From: Candidatus Fermentibacterota bacterium
GTDB taxonomy: Bacteria > Fermentibacterota > Fermentibacteria > Fermentibacterales > JCC-6
DNA length: 33,135 nt
Direction of reading: 5' to 3'
Assembly: GCA_029571005.1 (NCBI GenBank)
Contig: JAKPTG010000030.1
Coordinates: 1 to 33,135 of the forward strand
This document shows positions 16,916 through 24,828 of this stretch, one piece after another. The notes beneath the pieces were generated by a model that was not told the origin of the DNA, ran no database searches, and saw only the letters and a list, made by a program, of their open reading frames with translations. The first letter of the stretch is position 1; every line of letters starts with the position of its first letter. The position numbers and the translations under genes are program-made.

Positions 16916-19603
16916 GTGGCAAGCAGAACCGGCACGGCTGACATTCACTCCCGGTCTCGAGGGGTACAGACTCGGCTCCCGGCCGTGGTGTTTGTGCTTG
17001 CATTCATATTCACCTGTTCTTCACCCCTGTACGCCTTCGGTACCGGAGCGGTTTCGGGTGTGGTGACCGATACACACGGAGACCCGGTTGTGGGAGCCGC
17101 GGTCATGGTTGTGGGAACAGCCTTCGGAGCCATGACAAACAGCCGGGGAGAGTACTACATCCCCCAGCTCTCGGCGGGGGAGTACTCGCTGACGGCAAGA
17201 ATGGTGGGAATGGCTTCCGCTACCATAAACGGAGTCACAGTGGTATCCGACCAGACCACGAAGATAGACATCGAGATGCGGGTGGAGGCCGCGGGTGCCA
17301 CCATCATAACCGTTACCGGCCAGAGGAACCTGATCCTCGAAAGCATTCCCTCGACGATTCATGTTGTGGATAGAAGCGAGATAGAGACCATGCCGGTGTT
17401 CGGCATCGTGGATGTCCTGCAGCGCCAGGCCGGCGTCAGCGCGCAGGGCGGCGAGATTCATTTCAGGGGGGGCAGGTCCGGGGAGGTAGCCTTCCTTCTC
17501 GAGGGGGCTTCCGTGAGGTCTCCGGTCACCAACGCCTACATGGCAAGCGTTCCCCTTTCGGCCATCGGCGAGGCTTCAACCATCACGGGCGGCTTCGGCG
17601 CCGAGTATGGCAACGCCCTCTCCGGTGTGGTGAAAATGGTTGTAAGGGAAGGCGGTTCCAGCTATCAGGGAGACGTGAGGCTGGGGGCCGGAGCTTTGAC
17701 CGCTTTCGGTTACGAGAACGAGGAGAGGAACTACATGTCGCCCTCCGAGAACGACAATTACCGAAGCGACTGTCTCGATGGGGAGGCTTCGCTGGGAGGG
17801 CCTGAGCCCCTGACAACCCACGTGCTGCCGGCTCTCGGGATAAGGATTCCAGGCGAGATGCGTTTTTTCGCCGCCTTGGAGCGGAGCCGAAGCGGGTTCG
17901 ATCTGGAGGACAGCAGAGGCAACTGGGATAACAACTGGCAGCACAACCTGTCGGGTTGTCTCAATCTCACTTACAGGCCGAACACACCCACCGGCATCTC
18001 CTGCCTTGGAAGGTACTCCTACAGGCAGAGCGGGTGGGACGAATGGGCATGGTCCCGGTTCGACCAGCCCGCGTACATCGCCGGTGTCCCCTACCTGGGC
18101 GGCAATCCTGATTTCGCGCTGCCGATACGCTTCGACGAGACCTGGGGCATAACCGCAAAGCTCACGCGGCTGCTTGGCGAGAGCAACCTTCTCGAACTCA
18201 TGGCCGACCGCAGTGAATTCTGCCAGTGGCACAGGGTAAGGGATGAGGGGGGTGGGTATGTCGGGGAGGGGCTGACCCCCGCCGCATGGTTTGGCGAATA
18301 CCTTCCCGGGAGAGCCGCGGACAGCCTTGGTTTCTACCATCAGGGAATTCATTCATCGGTCTGGCTCGATTCACGCAGCAGCGTATGGTCAGGCAGCGCA
18401 AGCGTCACCAGCCAGTTCGGGCCGGTACTGAAGCTGAAGGCAGGGCTCGAGGGAAACCGATACGACATATACGATTTTGCTGTTTTCGCCGACTCCCCCG
18501 GGGAAACATGGGTGAACATCTGGAAGGCGCAACCGTACTCCGGCGCAACCTATGTTCAAGCCACCGCGGATTTCTCGGGAGGCATGGTCTTGAACACCGG
18601 TCTTCGAATGGACGCATTCAACCCAAACACGCAGATCGTCACTCCCGGGGAGAGCGGTTCTTCAAAGGTGCCCGTGAAGGTTCAGGTCAGCCCCAGGTTC
18701 GGCATGACACACCCGATCTCTGAAAGGGACGTGTTCTTCGCCACGTACGGCAGGTACTTCCAGATGCCCAACATGAACCAGATGTTCTCGGGCACCAGCT
18801 ACAACCTTTCCGGTGATTACTCCATCGTGGGCAATCCAGATCTCGATGCCGTCCGCACGATTTCGTACGAGGCCGGGGTAAGGCATCGGGTTGACAACCT
18901 TTCAACGCTTTCCCTGGCTGCCTTCTACAAACAGATCACCGGCCTTGTTCAGACCAACCCCACTTCCGGGGAAGGGATGGAACACTTCTTCGTCTATGAG
19001 AATGACGACAGCTACGCTACGGTACAGGGCGCCGAGGTGTCACTGATGAGGCTTCCCGGTGATTTACTCTCGGGAAGCCTGAGTTACACCTATTCGATCG
19101 CGGAAGGCCGGTTCTCCTCGGCAACCGAGCAGTACCGGTACACCTCCGAAGGCTACGGGACCGTTCCCCTGGATGACAACTACCTGGACTGGGACCAGAG
19201 ACATCGTATCCAGGCTCACGTCAGCCTTTCCCTCGACAGGGGAGAGGGACCGGAGTGGGCGGGACTTCGCCCTCTGGAAGGTTCGGCGATGAGCCTGAGC
19301 CTCGCCTGCGGCAGCGGTTACCCCTTCAGTCCCGAGAACGGGGATTCCATCCCTTCCATCAACACCATGCGCTATCCGTGGACCACTCAGACCGATCTGA
19401 CCGTGTCCCGCCAATTCTGGGCCGGTCCCGCGCAACTGGAGGCGAAACTCTCGGTCTTCAATCTTTTCAACAGAAGCAACGTTGTCAGGATTTTTGACCC
19501 TTCGCTGTACATGGCGACCGGTGATCCGGGGGGAAGCATGTCCAACCCTGCGGCGTATTCGACGGCAAGACACTTCTTCCTGAGCCTTGGCTTAAGATGG
19601 TAA
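16916..19603 (+). CDS. TonB-dependent receptor with N-terminal carboxypeptidase-regulatory-like domain
   Basis: GAVSGVVTDTHGDPVVGAAVMVVGTAFGAMTNSRGEYYIPQLSAGEYSLTARMVG; plug region VDVLQRQAGVSAQGGEIHFRGGRSGEVAFLLEG; C-terminal FNLFNRSNVVRIFDPSLY...FFLSLGLRW. GTG start at 16916 preceded by GGAAGGAGG; ORF track starts at 16889. Confidence 0.9.
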   Translation: MASRTGTADIHSRSRGVQTRLPAVVFVLAFIFTCSSPLYAFGTGAVSGVVTDTHGDPVVGAAVMVVGTAFGAMTNSRGEYYIPQLSAGEYSLTARMVGMASATINGVTVVSDQTTKIDIEMRVEAAGATIITVTGQRNLILESIPSTIHVVDRSEIETMPVFGIVDVLQRQAGVSAQGGEIHFRGGRSGEVAFLLEGASVRSPVTNAYMASVPLSAIGEASTITGGFGAEYGNALSGVVKMVVREGGSSYQGDVRLGAGALTAFGYENEERNYMSPSENDNYRSDCLDGEASLGGPEPLTTHVLPALGIRIPGEMRFFAALERSRSGFDLEDSRGNWDNNWQHNLSGCLNLTYRPNTPTGISCLGRYSYRQSGWDEWAWSRFDQPAYIAGVPYLGGNPDFALPIRFDETWGITAKLTRLLGESNLLELMADRSEFCQWHRVRDEGGGYVGEGLTPAAWFGEYLPGRAADSLGFYHQGIHSSVWLDSRSSVWSGSASVTSQFGPVLKLKAGLEGNRYDIYDFAVFADSPGETWVNIWKAQPYSGATYVQATADFSGGMVLNTGLRMDAFNPNTQIVTPGESGSSKVPVKVQVSPRFGMTHPISERDVFFATYGRYFQMPNMNQMFSGTSYNLSGDYSIVGNPDLDAVRTISYEAGVRHRVDNLSTLSLAAFYKQITGLVQTNPTSGEGMEHFFVYENDDSYATVQGAEVSLMRLPGDLLSGSLSYTYSIAEGRFSSATEQYRYTSEGYGTVPLDDNYLDWDQRHRIQAHVSLSLDRGEGPEWAGLRPLEGSAMSLSLACGSGYPFSPENGDSIPSINTMRYPWTTQTDLTVSRQFWAGPAQLEAKLSVFNLFNRSNVVRIFDPSLYMATGDPGGSMSNPAAYSTARHFFLSLGLRW

Positions 19604-19613
19604 GAGGGGGATC

Positions 19614-20606
19614 ATGAAGGTTTGGAAGACGCTGCCGGTGCTTCTTATCGCCTCGGCCTGCTACAACCCGGAGGAACACGACATCGTATCGGAGAGCGGA
19701 GTGGTGAAGATACGGGTGGCCGACAACTCCATTGTCGGTTCCGTCGGTGGGGTTCCGGACGGCCGGGCCCTTTGTTCCCTTGGCAATCTCGAGTTCATGG
19801 TTGCTTCGGGAACCGGATCGGTGTACCGGTTCGATTCACAGAGCATGGCCCTCGACACCTCGTTTTCAGTGGGTTTCGGCAGCGGCGCGGGGTACCGTGA
19901 AATGATCATCCCGAAACCGGGTTCCGTCTACCTGATAGGAGGGGCGGGAAGGATAGTCGAGGTAAGTCTTGCCGGGAATTCGGTGGCTGCCGAGTTTCAG
20001 GTCGGTTCCCTTCCGTCGGCCATGTGCGCTTCTCAAAATCAGCAGAGGTTTTATGTGACCGATGAAGGAGACCACAGGATCAGAGAGGTGGATGCGACAG
20101 CCAACACGGTGCTCAGACAAACCGAACCCCTGAGTGCCGCTCCCGTCGCCGTCGCGGCCGAATCATACCTCAAGGAATACCTCCTTGCCGTTTGCGCGGA
20201 TGAAGCCGGAACAGTTGGAAGAGTGGCACTGAACACCTTTCACGTGGGCCCGATCAACGTTTACAGCCCCGGAAGTGACATCTCCATTTTCCCCGCTGAT
20301 ACGATCTGGGCGGTCACCCATCCCGACTGGAGCGCCGACAACGGCAGGGTAGCCATCTGCAGTAACTTCCACATGCCTGATGTAGAGCATGTTCAGATCG
20401 CCGGACACCCAACTTCCATATGCAGCGTGCCGGGAACAACACTGTTCTACGTCCTCAGCTACCTTGGAGGCGGCGCAAGCAGGGTAACGGCGGTCAACTA
20501 CGTGACGAAAACCGTTGTGGCTGAAATCGATATCGCGGGATTCCCCTGGGACATAACATCGCACGCCAACGGGGAGTTCGTTCTGGCCCTTACCTCCGGG
20601 CTCTGA
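19614..20606 (+). CDS. Beta-propeller (YncE/NHL-like) lipoprotein
   Basis: Lipobox-like MKVWKTLPVLLIASAC; repeated blades (VADNSIVGSVGG.., FYVTDEGDHRIREVDATANTVLRQTEPLS.., ..VNYVTKTVVAEIDIAGFPWDITSHANG); 10 bp after the TonB receptor. Confidence 0.75.
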   Translation: MKVWKTLPVLLIASACYNPEEHDIVSESGVVKIRVADNSIVGSVGGVPDGRALCSLGNLEFMVASGTGSVYRFDSQSMALDTSFSVGFGSGAGYREMIIPKPGSVYLIGGAGRIVEVSLAGNSVAAEFQVGSLPSAMCASQNQQRFYVTDEGDHRIREVDATANTVLRQTEPLSAAPVAVAAESYLKEYLLAVCADEAGTVGRVALNTFHVGPINVYSPGSDISIFPADTIWAVTHPDWSADNGRVAICSNFHMPDVEHVQIAGHPTSICSVPGTTLFYVLSYLGGGASRVTAVNYVTKTVVAEIDIAGFPWDITSHANGEFVLALTSGL

Positions 20607-21672
20607 CCCGGGGCGGTTCAGCGCCAAGCCATTGGAAGGCATACTCCAGAACTGGGTCCACACCCTCCGTGAAATCCTCTTCCGTGGCTTCGACAGCGAT
20701 ATCCGGCGGGATGCCCGCCCCCTCGATCATCGTTGTATCCGGCAGCAGGAAGGTCTGAGAAGGGACGGTCACGTGACAGCCTTCGGGTAGCTCCCACAGC
20801 TCCGAAGGCCAGTTCGCGCTTCCCATCGTTGTGTCTCCGATGATCGTGACCCCGGGCAGGCTGGACATGCAGCTCAGGAACATCTCCGAGGATGCTCCGT
20901 CCAGACCTCCGGCGAGCACGACAACAGTTCCCCCATAGTGCCAGCCTCTCGGTATCAGGTCGTATGCTACGGGCGGCGTCAGATCATGGATCTGGGCATT
21001 CAGCCTTCGCTGCGTCAGAAAACCGACCCGGGGTTGATCCACGAACCTGCGTACCACATTCACCAGTGTCCCCTGCCGGCCACCCTGGCACAGTCGGATG
21101 TCCAGTATTACAGCAGGCCGATCCTGAAGCTGAAACAGAATGTTGTCGAAGAGACTGACGTTCATATCCCCGTCCCATGACAGGAAAACAAAGTACGGCA
21201 CCGAATCCGCCCCCGCAAGGCAGTGCCCCCAGATATCCTCCTGCATCCATTGGAACCCCCAGGGGGAAAGGTACTCCAGAAGGACTTCAGGGCTGCAGTT
21301 CGTGAACACCGGTGGAGAATAGGGTTTCTCGGAACTCCAGGCGGAATCGTACAGAACGATCCTCCGATCCTGAAGCCTGGAAAGCAGCTCCATCGTAAGG
21401 GCGGTCATCTCTTCCCTGGATGAAACAGATCCCGCTTGAGGCTTGAACTGCTCATAAAGGGCGTTCCAGTCGGTTCCATGCGTCCGGAACCCCACATAGC
21501 GAGAATCGAAAAGCTCCCACAGGAGTTGAAACTCCGCCTCATACACGTTCGGATCATCAGTTGTCGCGGGGTTGTCAATACAACCGGAAAAGCCCGCGAG
21601 TAAGAGCAGGGCGAAAGGCAGAGAACAGAGTTTCAGGACCTTGTCGAACATTTCGTTGACTATCCTTTCCAT
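20590..21672 (-). CDS. S41-family (C-terminal processing-like) peptidase, lipoprotein
   Basis: LLLAGFSGC lipobox; GTVVVLAGGLDGASSEMFLSCMSSLPGVTIIGDTTMGSANWPSELWELPEG S41 core; GAGIPPDIAV. Confidence 0.82.
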   Translation of the reverse strand: MERIVNEMFDKVLKLCSLPFALLLLAGFSGCIDNPATTDDPNVYEAEFQLLWELFDSRYVGFRTHGTDWNALYEQFKPQAGSVSSREEMTALTMELLSRLQDRRIVLYDSAWSSEKPYSPPVFTNCSPEVLLEYLSPWGFQWMQEDIWGHCLAGADSVPYFVFLSWDGDMNVSLFDNILFQLQDRPAVILDIRLCQGGRQGTLVNVVRRFVDQPRVGFLTQRRLNAQIHDLTPPVAYDLIPRGWHYGGTVVVLAGGLDGASSEMFLSCMSSLPGVTIIGDTTMGSANWPSELWELPEGCHVTVPSQTFLLPDTTMIEGAGIPPDIAVEATEEDFTEGVDPVLEYAFQWLGAEPPRVRARR

Positions 21673-21739
21673 GCTCTTGTGCTGTACTAAACTACCATCG
21701 GTTGCTCGAAAAGTCCACAGGGAACCTGATCAGTACCAA

Positions 21740-21893
21740 CCCGGATTTCTCACCACCGAATCACAGGGGCCAATCTAAAGTAGCATAATTAAGTGCCAAA
21801 ATACCGCTTACATCATAAAAGAACGGCCGCAATGAAAACATTCCGTTAGCCCGATAAGCAAGGCCCAGTCGGAACTTGAGTTTCAAGCCTTGG
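21740..21893 (+). mobile_element. Single-ended remnant of the same IS1380-family element (TIR + promoter region + transposase start)
   Basis: Base-by-base alignable to the reverse complement of ~1046-1197: cccggatttctcaccaccgaa..ggccaatctaaagtagcataattaagtgccaaaata..aagaacggccgcaatgaaaaca..ccgataa..gagtttcaagccttgg; transposase start ATGAAAACATTCCGT followed by stop TAG. Confidence 0.75.
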
Positions 21894-21991
21894 TGTTTTC
21901 TGTGGGCGCTGCCTATCCCAATATTGATGTCTGTTATATGCTTGGAGGATGGAATGACGATTGTGTTGGTTCATTGAACCCGGAGGTTAAG

Positions 21992-23224
21992 ATGCACGCC
22001 TGCATCCATCGCGGCAGCCATGAGATCGGCGGCAGTTGCGTAGAACTGAGGAGTGACGGGCAGCGGCTTCTCATAGACATGGGTCTGCCCCTTGATGCTC
22101 CCGGCGATTCCGCCCGGTTCGTTCCTCCCATCGCCGGTCTCGATGGAAGCGATCCATCGCTGCTTGGGCTTCTTGTATCCCATCCGCACATAGATCACTA
22201 CGGACTGCTGAACTACCTTAGCCCGAAGATCCCGGTGGGAATGGGCGCCGCTGCCAGGCGGATAGTGAAGGCCGCTTCCCCTTTCATGCGGAATGGTCTG
22301 CCTTCAATTTCCGAAGGATGGGACTTCGAATCAGGTGTGCCCTTCGACATCGGTCCGTTTCGGGTGACACCATTTCTGGTTGACCACAGCGCATACGACG
22401 CTTACGCCCTTCTGGTCGAGAGCGGAGGAAGACGGTTGTTCTACAGTGGGGACTTCCGCTCCAAGGGAAGAAAGGGAAAACTGTTTCATGTGTTCTGCGA
22501 CGATCCTCCCTCCGACATCCATGCTCTTCTTCTGGAAGGCACAACCATCGGGCGCCCGGAGCCCAGAGTCAGTGAGGGCATGGTCCAGATAAGAATGGAG
22601 AGGCTGTTCTCAGCAACCCCGGGGCTTGTCCTGGTTCACTCCTCCATGCAGAACATCGACAGAGTGGTTTCGGTGTTCAAGGCGGGCAGGAAAACTTCCC
22701 GAAAGCTTGTCATCGATCTCTACGGTGCAGCAGTCCTCGAAGCCACGGGCAACGAAAACATCCCTCAGGCAAGCTGGCCGGATGTTGCTCTGTACATTCC
22801 GGAGTTTCAGCTCGAGAAGGCCAAAATGCTGCCGGAACTCATGGAAAGATACAGCAGGTTCAGGATCGACCTCTCGCAGATCTGCTTCAACCCCGGTCGC
22901 TACACCCTGATGTTCCGACCCCGGCACGTGGACGATCTTGGGTCAGAAGGTTGCCTCGACGGCGCTGCGTATGTGTACTCCATGTGGGAGGGGTACAGGG
23001 AACGGGGTGACAACGCCAAGGTAGATGAATGGCTTGCCAAGAAAGGCGTTTCTTCATATAGTATCCACTCCTCGGGGCATGCCGGGACATCAGATTTGCA
23101 GAAACTGGTTTCATGCCTCAATCCCCACAAGGTGATACCCATCCACAGCTTCTCGCCGGAACGCTACCGGGAGGTCTTCCCTTCCGTTGAAATGCACGGC
23201 GACGGAGAGTGGTGGGAAGTGTGA
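21992..23224 (+). CDS. Beta-CASP/RNase J-like metallo-beta-lactamase-fold hydrolase
   Basis: MHACIHRGSHEIGGSCVELRSDGQRLLIDMGLPLD...GLLVSHPHIDHYGLL...FLVDHSAYDAYALLVES...LFYSGDFRSKGRK...HSSGHAGTSDLQKLVSCLNPHKVIPIHSF. Start at 21992 with SD CCGGAGG. Confidence 0.82.
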   Translation: MHACIHRGSHEIGGSCVELRSDGQRLLIDMGLPLDAPGDSARFVPPIAGLDGSDPSLLGLLVSHPHIDHYGLLNYLSPKIPVGMGAAARRIVKAASPFMRNGLPSISEGWDFESGVPFDIGPFRVTPFLVDHSAYDAYALLVESGGRRLFYSGDFRSKGRKGKLFHVFCDDPPSDIHALLLEGTTIGRPEPRVSEGMVQIRMERLFSATPGLVLVHSSMQNIDRVVSVFKAGRKTSRKLVIDLYGAAVLEATGNENIPQASWPDVALYIPEFQLEKAKMLPELMERYSRFRIDLSQICFNPGRYTLMFRPRHVDDLGSEGCLDGAAYVYSMWEGYRERGDNAKVDEWLAKKGVSSYSIHSSGHAGTSDLQKLVSCLNPHKVIPIHSFSPERYREVFPSVEMHGDGEWWEV

Positions 23225-23248
23225 CACCTTTTCCGGGGGAGGACTCGA

Positions 23249-23503
23249 ATGTTCAGGATTGCCGACAAGTACCAGATCAGACTCTGGCTGGATGAAGCCC
23301 TCAAGCTTGGGGCAACACATCTCATAGTAGTGGTAAACAAGTACTGGGATGATTTTCCAGTGTATGTGATGCCCGGGGAGGACACCCGGGAAGTCGCCGC
23401 CCGTTACGATGGCATCGACAGGCAGCGAATCATGGAGGTCTATTCACTCGCCATGGATCTGGAGGCTCAGCTTGACGAGTTCAGAGCCTTCCACTGGGAC
23501 TGA
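23249..23503 (+). CDS. Small conserved hypothetical protein
   Basis: MFRIADKYQIRLWLDEALKLGATHLIVVVNKYWDDFPVYVMPGEDTREVAARYDGIDRQRIMEVYSLAMDLEAQLDEFRAFHWD; SD GGGGGAGG upstream. Confidence 0.75.
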   Translation: MFRIADKYQIRLWLDEALKLGATHLIVVVNKYWDDFPVYVMPGEDTREVAARYDGIDRQRIMEVYSLAMDLEAQLDEFRAFHWD

Positions 23504-23510
23504 TCATGGG

Positions 23511-23816
23511 ATGGGTAACCGATTCGCCGAAAAAGAAGAATGGGAGAAACGACTTGCGAAGCTTCCTCCTCACATTCGGGATGCACACCGCCACTCCATC
23601 CATCACCGCTCCGAGATAGAGGCCAGCGAGATTTGTGGCTGCTTCTATTGCCTTGCGGTCTTTCCTAACGAGGAGATCGTGGATTGGGGGCAGGCCTACG
23701 AACCCGATACAGCCACCTGCCCCCGATGCGGAATTGACAGCGTCATCGGATCGGCTTCGGGTTTCCCGATTGAAAGGGAGTTTCTCGAGGCGATGAAACG
23801 GTACTGGTTCTACTGA
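23511..23816 (+). CDS. Small zinc-ribbon-like cytoplasmic protein
   Basis: MGNRFAEKEEWEKRLAKLPPHIRDAHRHSIHHRSEIEASEICGCFYCLAVFPNEEIVDWGQAYEPDTATCPRCGIDSVIGSASGFPI; CxxC...CPRC pairs. Start at 23511. Confidence 0.75.
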   Translation: MGNRFAEKEEWEKRLAKLPPHIRDAHRHSIHHRSEIEASEICGCFYCLAVFPNEEIVDWGQAYEPDTATCPRCGIDSVIGSASGFPIEREFLEAMKRYWFY

Positions 23817-23828
23817 GAGCAGGACGGG

Positions 23829-24380
23829 ATGGATAGGAACGATTCAGGGGTCGAACCCAACGATTCTGAGTTTGCCGCCCTCTGTGCATCCATTCGGGCA
23901 AACCTCCGGAAAAAGGGCCTTTGGTTTCCCGAGGATGATGATGTGGGCTATACCGCTTCATTTCTTGCGTGGATTGCCGGGATCCTCGCCGGGGAGGGAG
24001 ATGCGAAGGGCAACTGCGTCCCCGCTGACTTCTCCAGGTTTCGTAATCAGGGCAACAGGAAGCTAAGAGAGAACACCATTGCGGGAATGATAGCTTTCCT
24101 ACCCCTGCTGAACACGGTTCCCTACAAGGAGGTCAGGGAACTTCTTAGCCGAGCCCCCATGGCCATTCTTCCCTATCTACCGAGTAGAAGCCGAAAAGCA
24201 GAAAAGCTTTTCGAGAAGAATGACGCGCTCTTCGACTACATAGTAGCGAATGCCCAGTTAGACCTCTGCATACACGGTAGTCTGAGAAAGGGGCTTACCA
24301 GGGATATCTTCATGGCCACCCATCTCTGGTTAGGAGTTACCGTAGATATGGGTCCGAAACTCGACTCTGAGCCCCATTGA
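23829..24380 (+). CDS. Hypothetical protein
   Basis: 183-aa ORF in line with the preceding genes, short intergenic gap; no recognised domain. Confidence 0.6.
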   Translation: MDRNDSGVEPNDSEFAALCASIRANLRKKGLWFPEDDDVGYTASFLAWIAGILAGEGDAKGNCVPADFSRFRNQGNRKLRENTIAGMIAFLPLLNTVPYKEVRELLSRAPMAILPYLPSRSRKAEKLFEKNDALFDYIVANAQLDLCIHGSLRKGLTRDIFMATHLWLGVTVDMGPKLDSEPH

Positions 24381-24511
24381 AAAATGCAGCAATCTTTAGC
24401 GAGTGATCTTGAATATCTTATGCTCATGGTCCATTTTGCCGGCAGACACTCCCGTTGTGGAGAAGAGGTCTGCGTCCGTCAATGCGTCATACGAAGGGCC
24501 ATGCAGTCAGG

Positions 24512-24688
24512 CTCGAGAACGGTTGCACCGAATTCTTCTACTGGAGACTGAGAGACGAGTTAGTCAACGGCGATTTCTCCGACTCGCTTCCGTAGTCTAA
24601 TGTTCTGATCGAGAGCCGGAGGCAAAGGTACAACCCCTTCAGGCCGCACAGTTCCCTGGGCTACAGGCCACCGGCTCATGTTACCTGA
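24512..24688 (+). pseudogene. C-terminal remnant of an IS3-type (rve integrase) transposase
   Basis: Manual translation: LENGCTEFFYWRLRDELVNGDFSDSLP*SNVLIESRRQRYNPFRPHSSLGYRPPAHVT*; matches the typical ENGYxESFNGKLRDELLNGE..EAKVLIExWRxxYNxxRPHSSLGYRPPAP ending; internal TAG. Confidence 0.85.
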
Positions 24689-24828
24689 TCAGATCTTGCG
24701 CCCCGAGACTGGGAAGCGTACAGTATGTGTCCGAACCACCGCGGAGACTATATTGAAAGGGGAAAAAGGAAAAATCAGGCTGGTCAGAGCAGCCATTGAA
24801 CAACAATATACGTAATACGAAAGGATGG

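Noticed and set aside
21890-21991. N-terminal extension of the MBL protein (MVFSVGAAYPNIDVCYM...)
   Set aside because: It begins inside the IS1380 remnant; homology and a good Shine-Dalgarno support the start at 21992.
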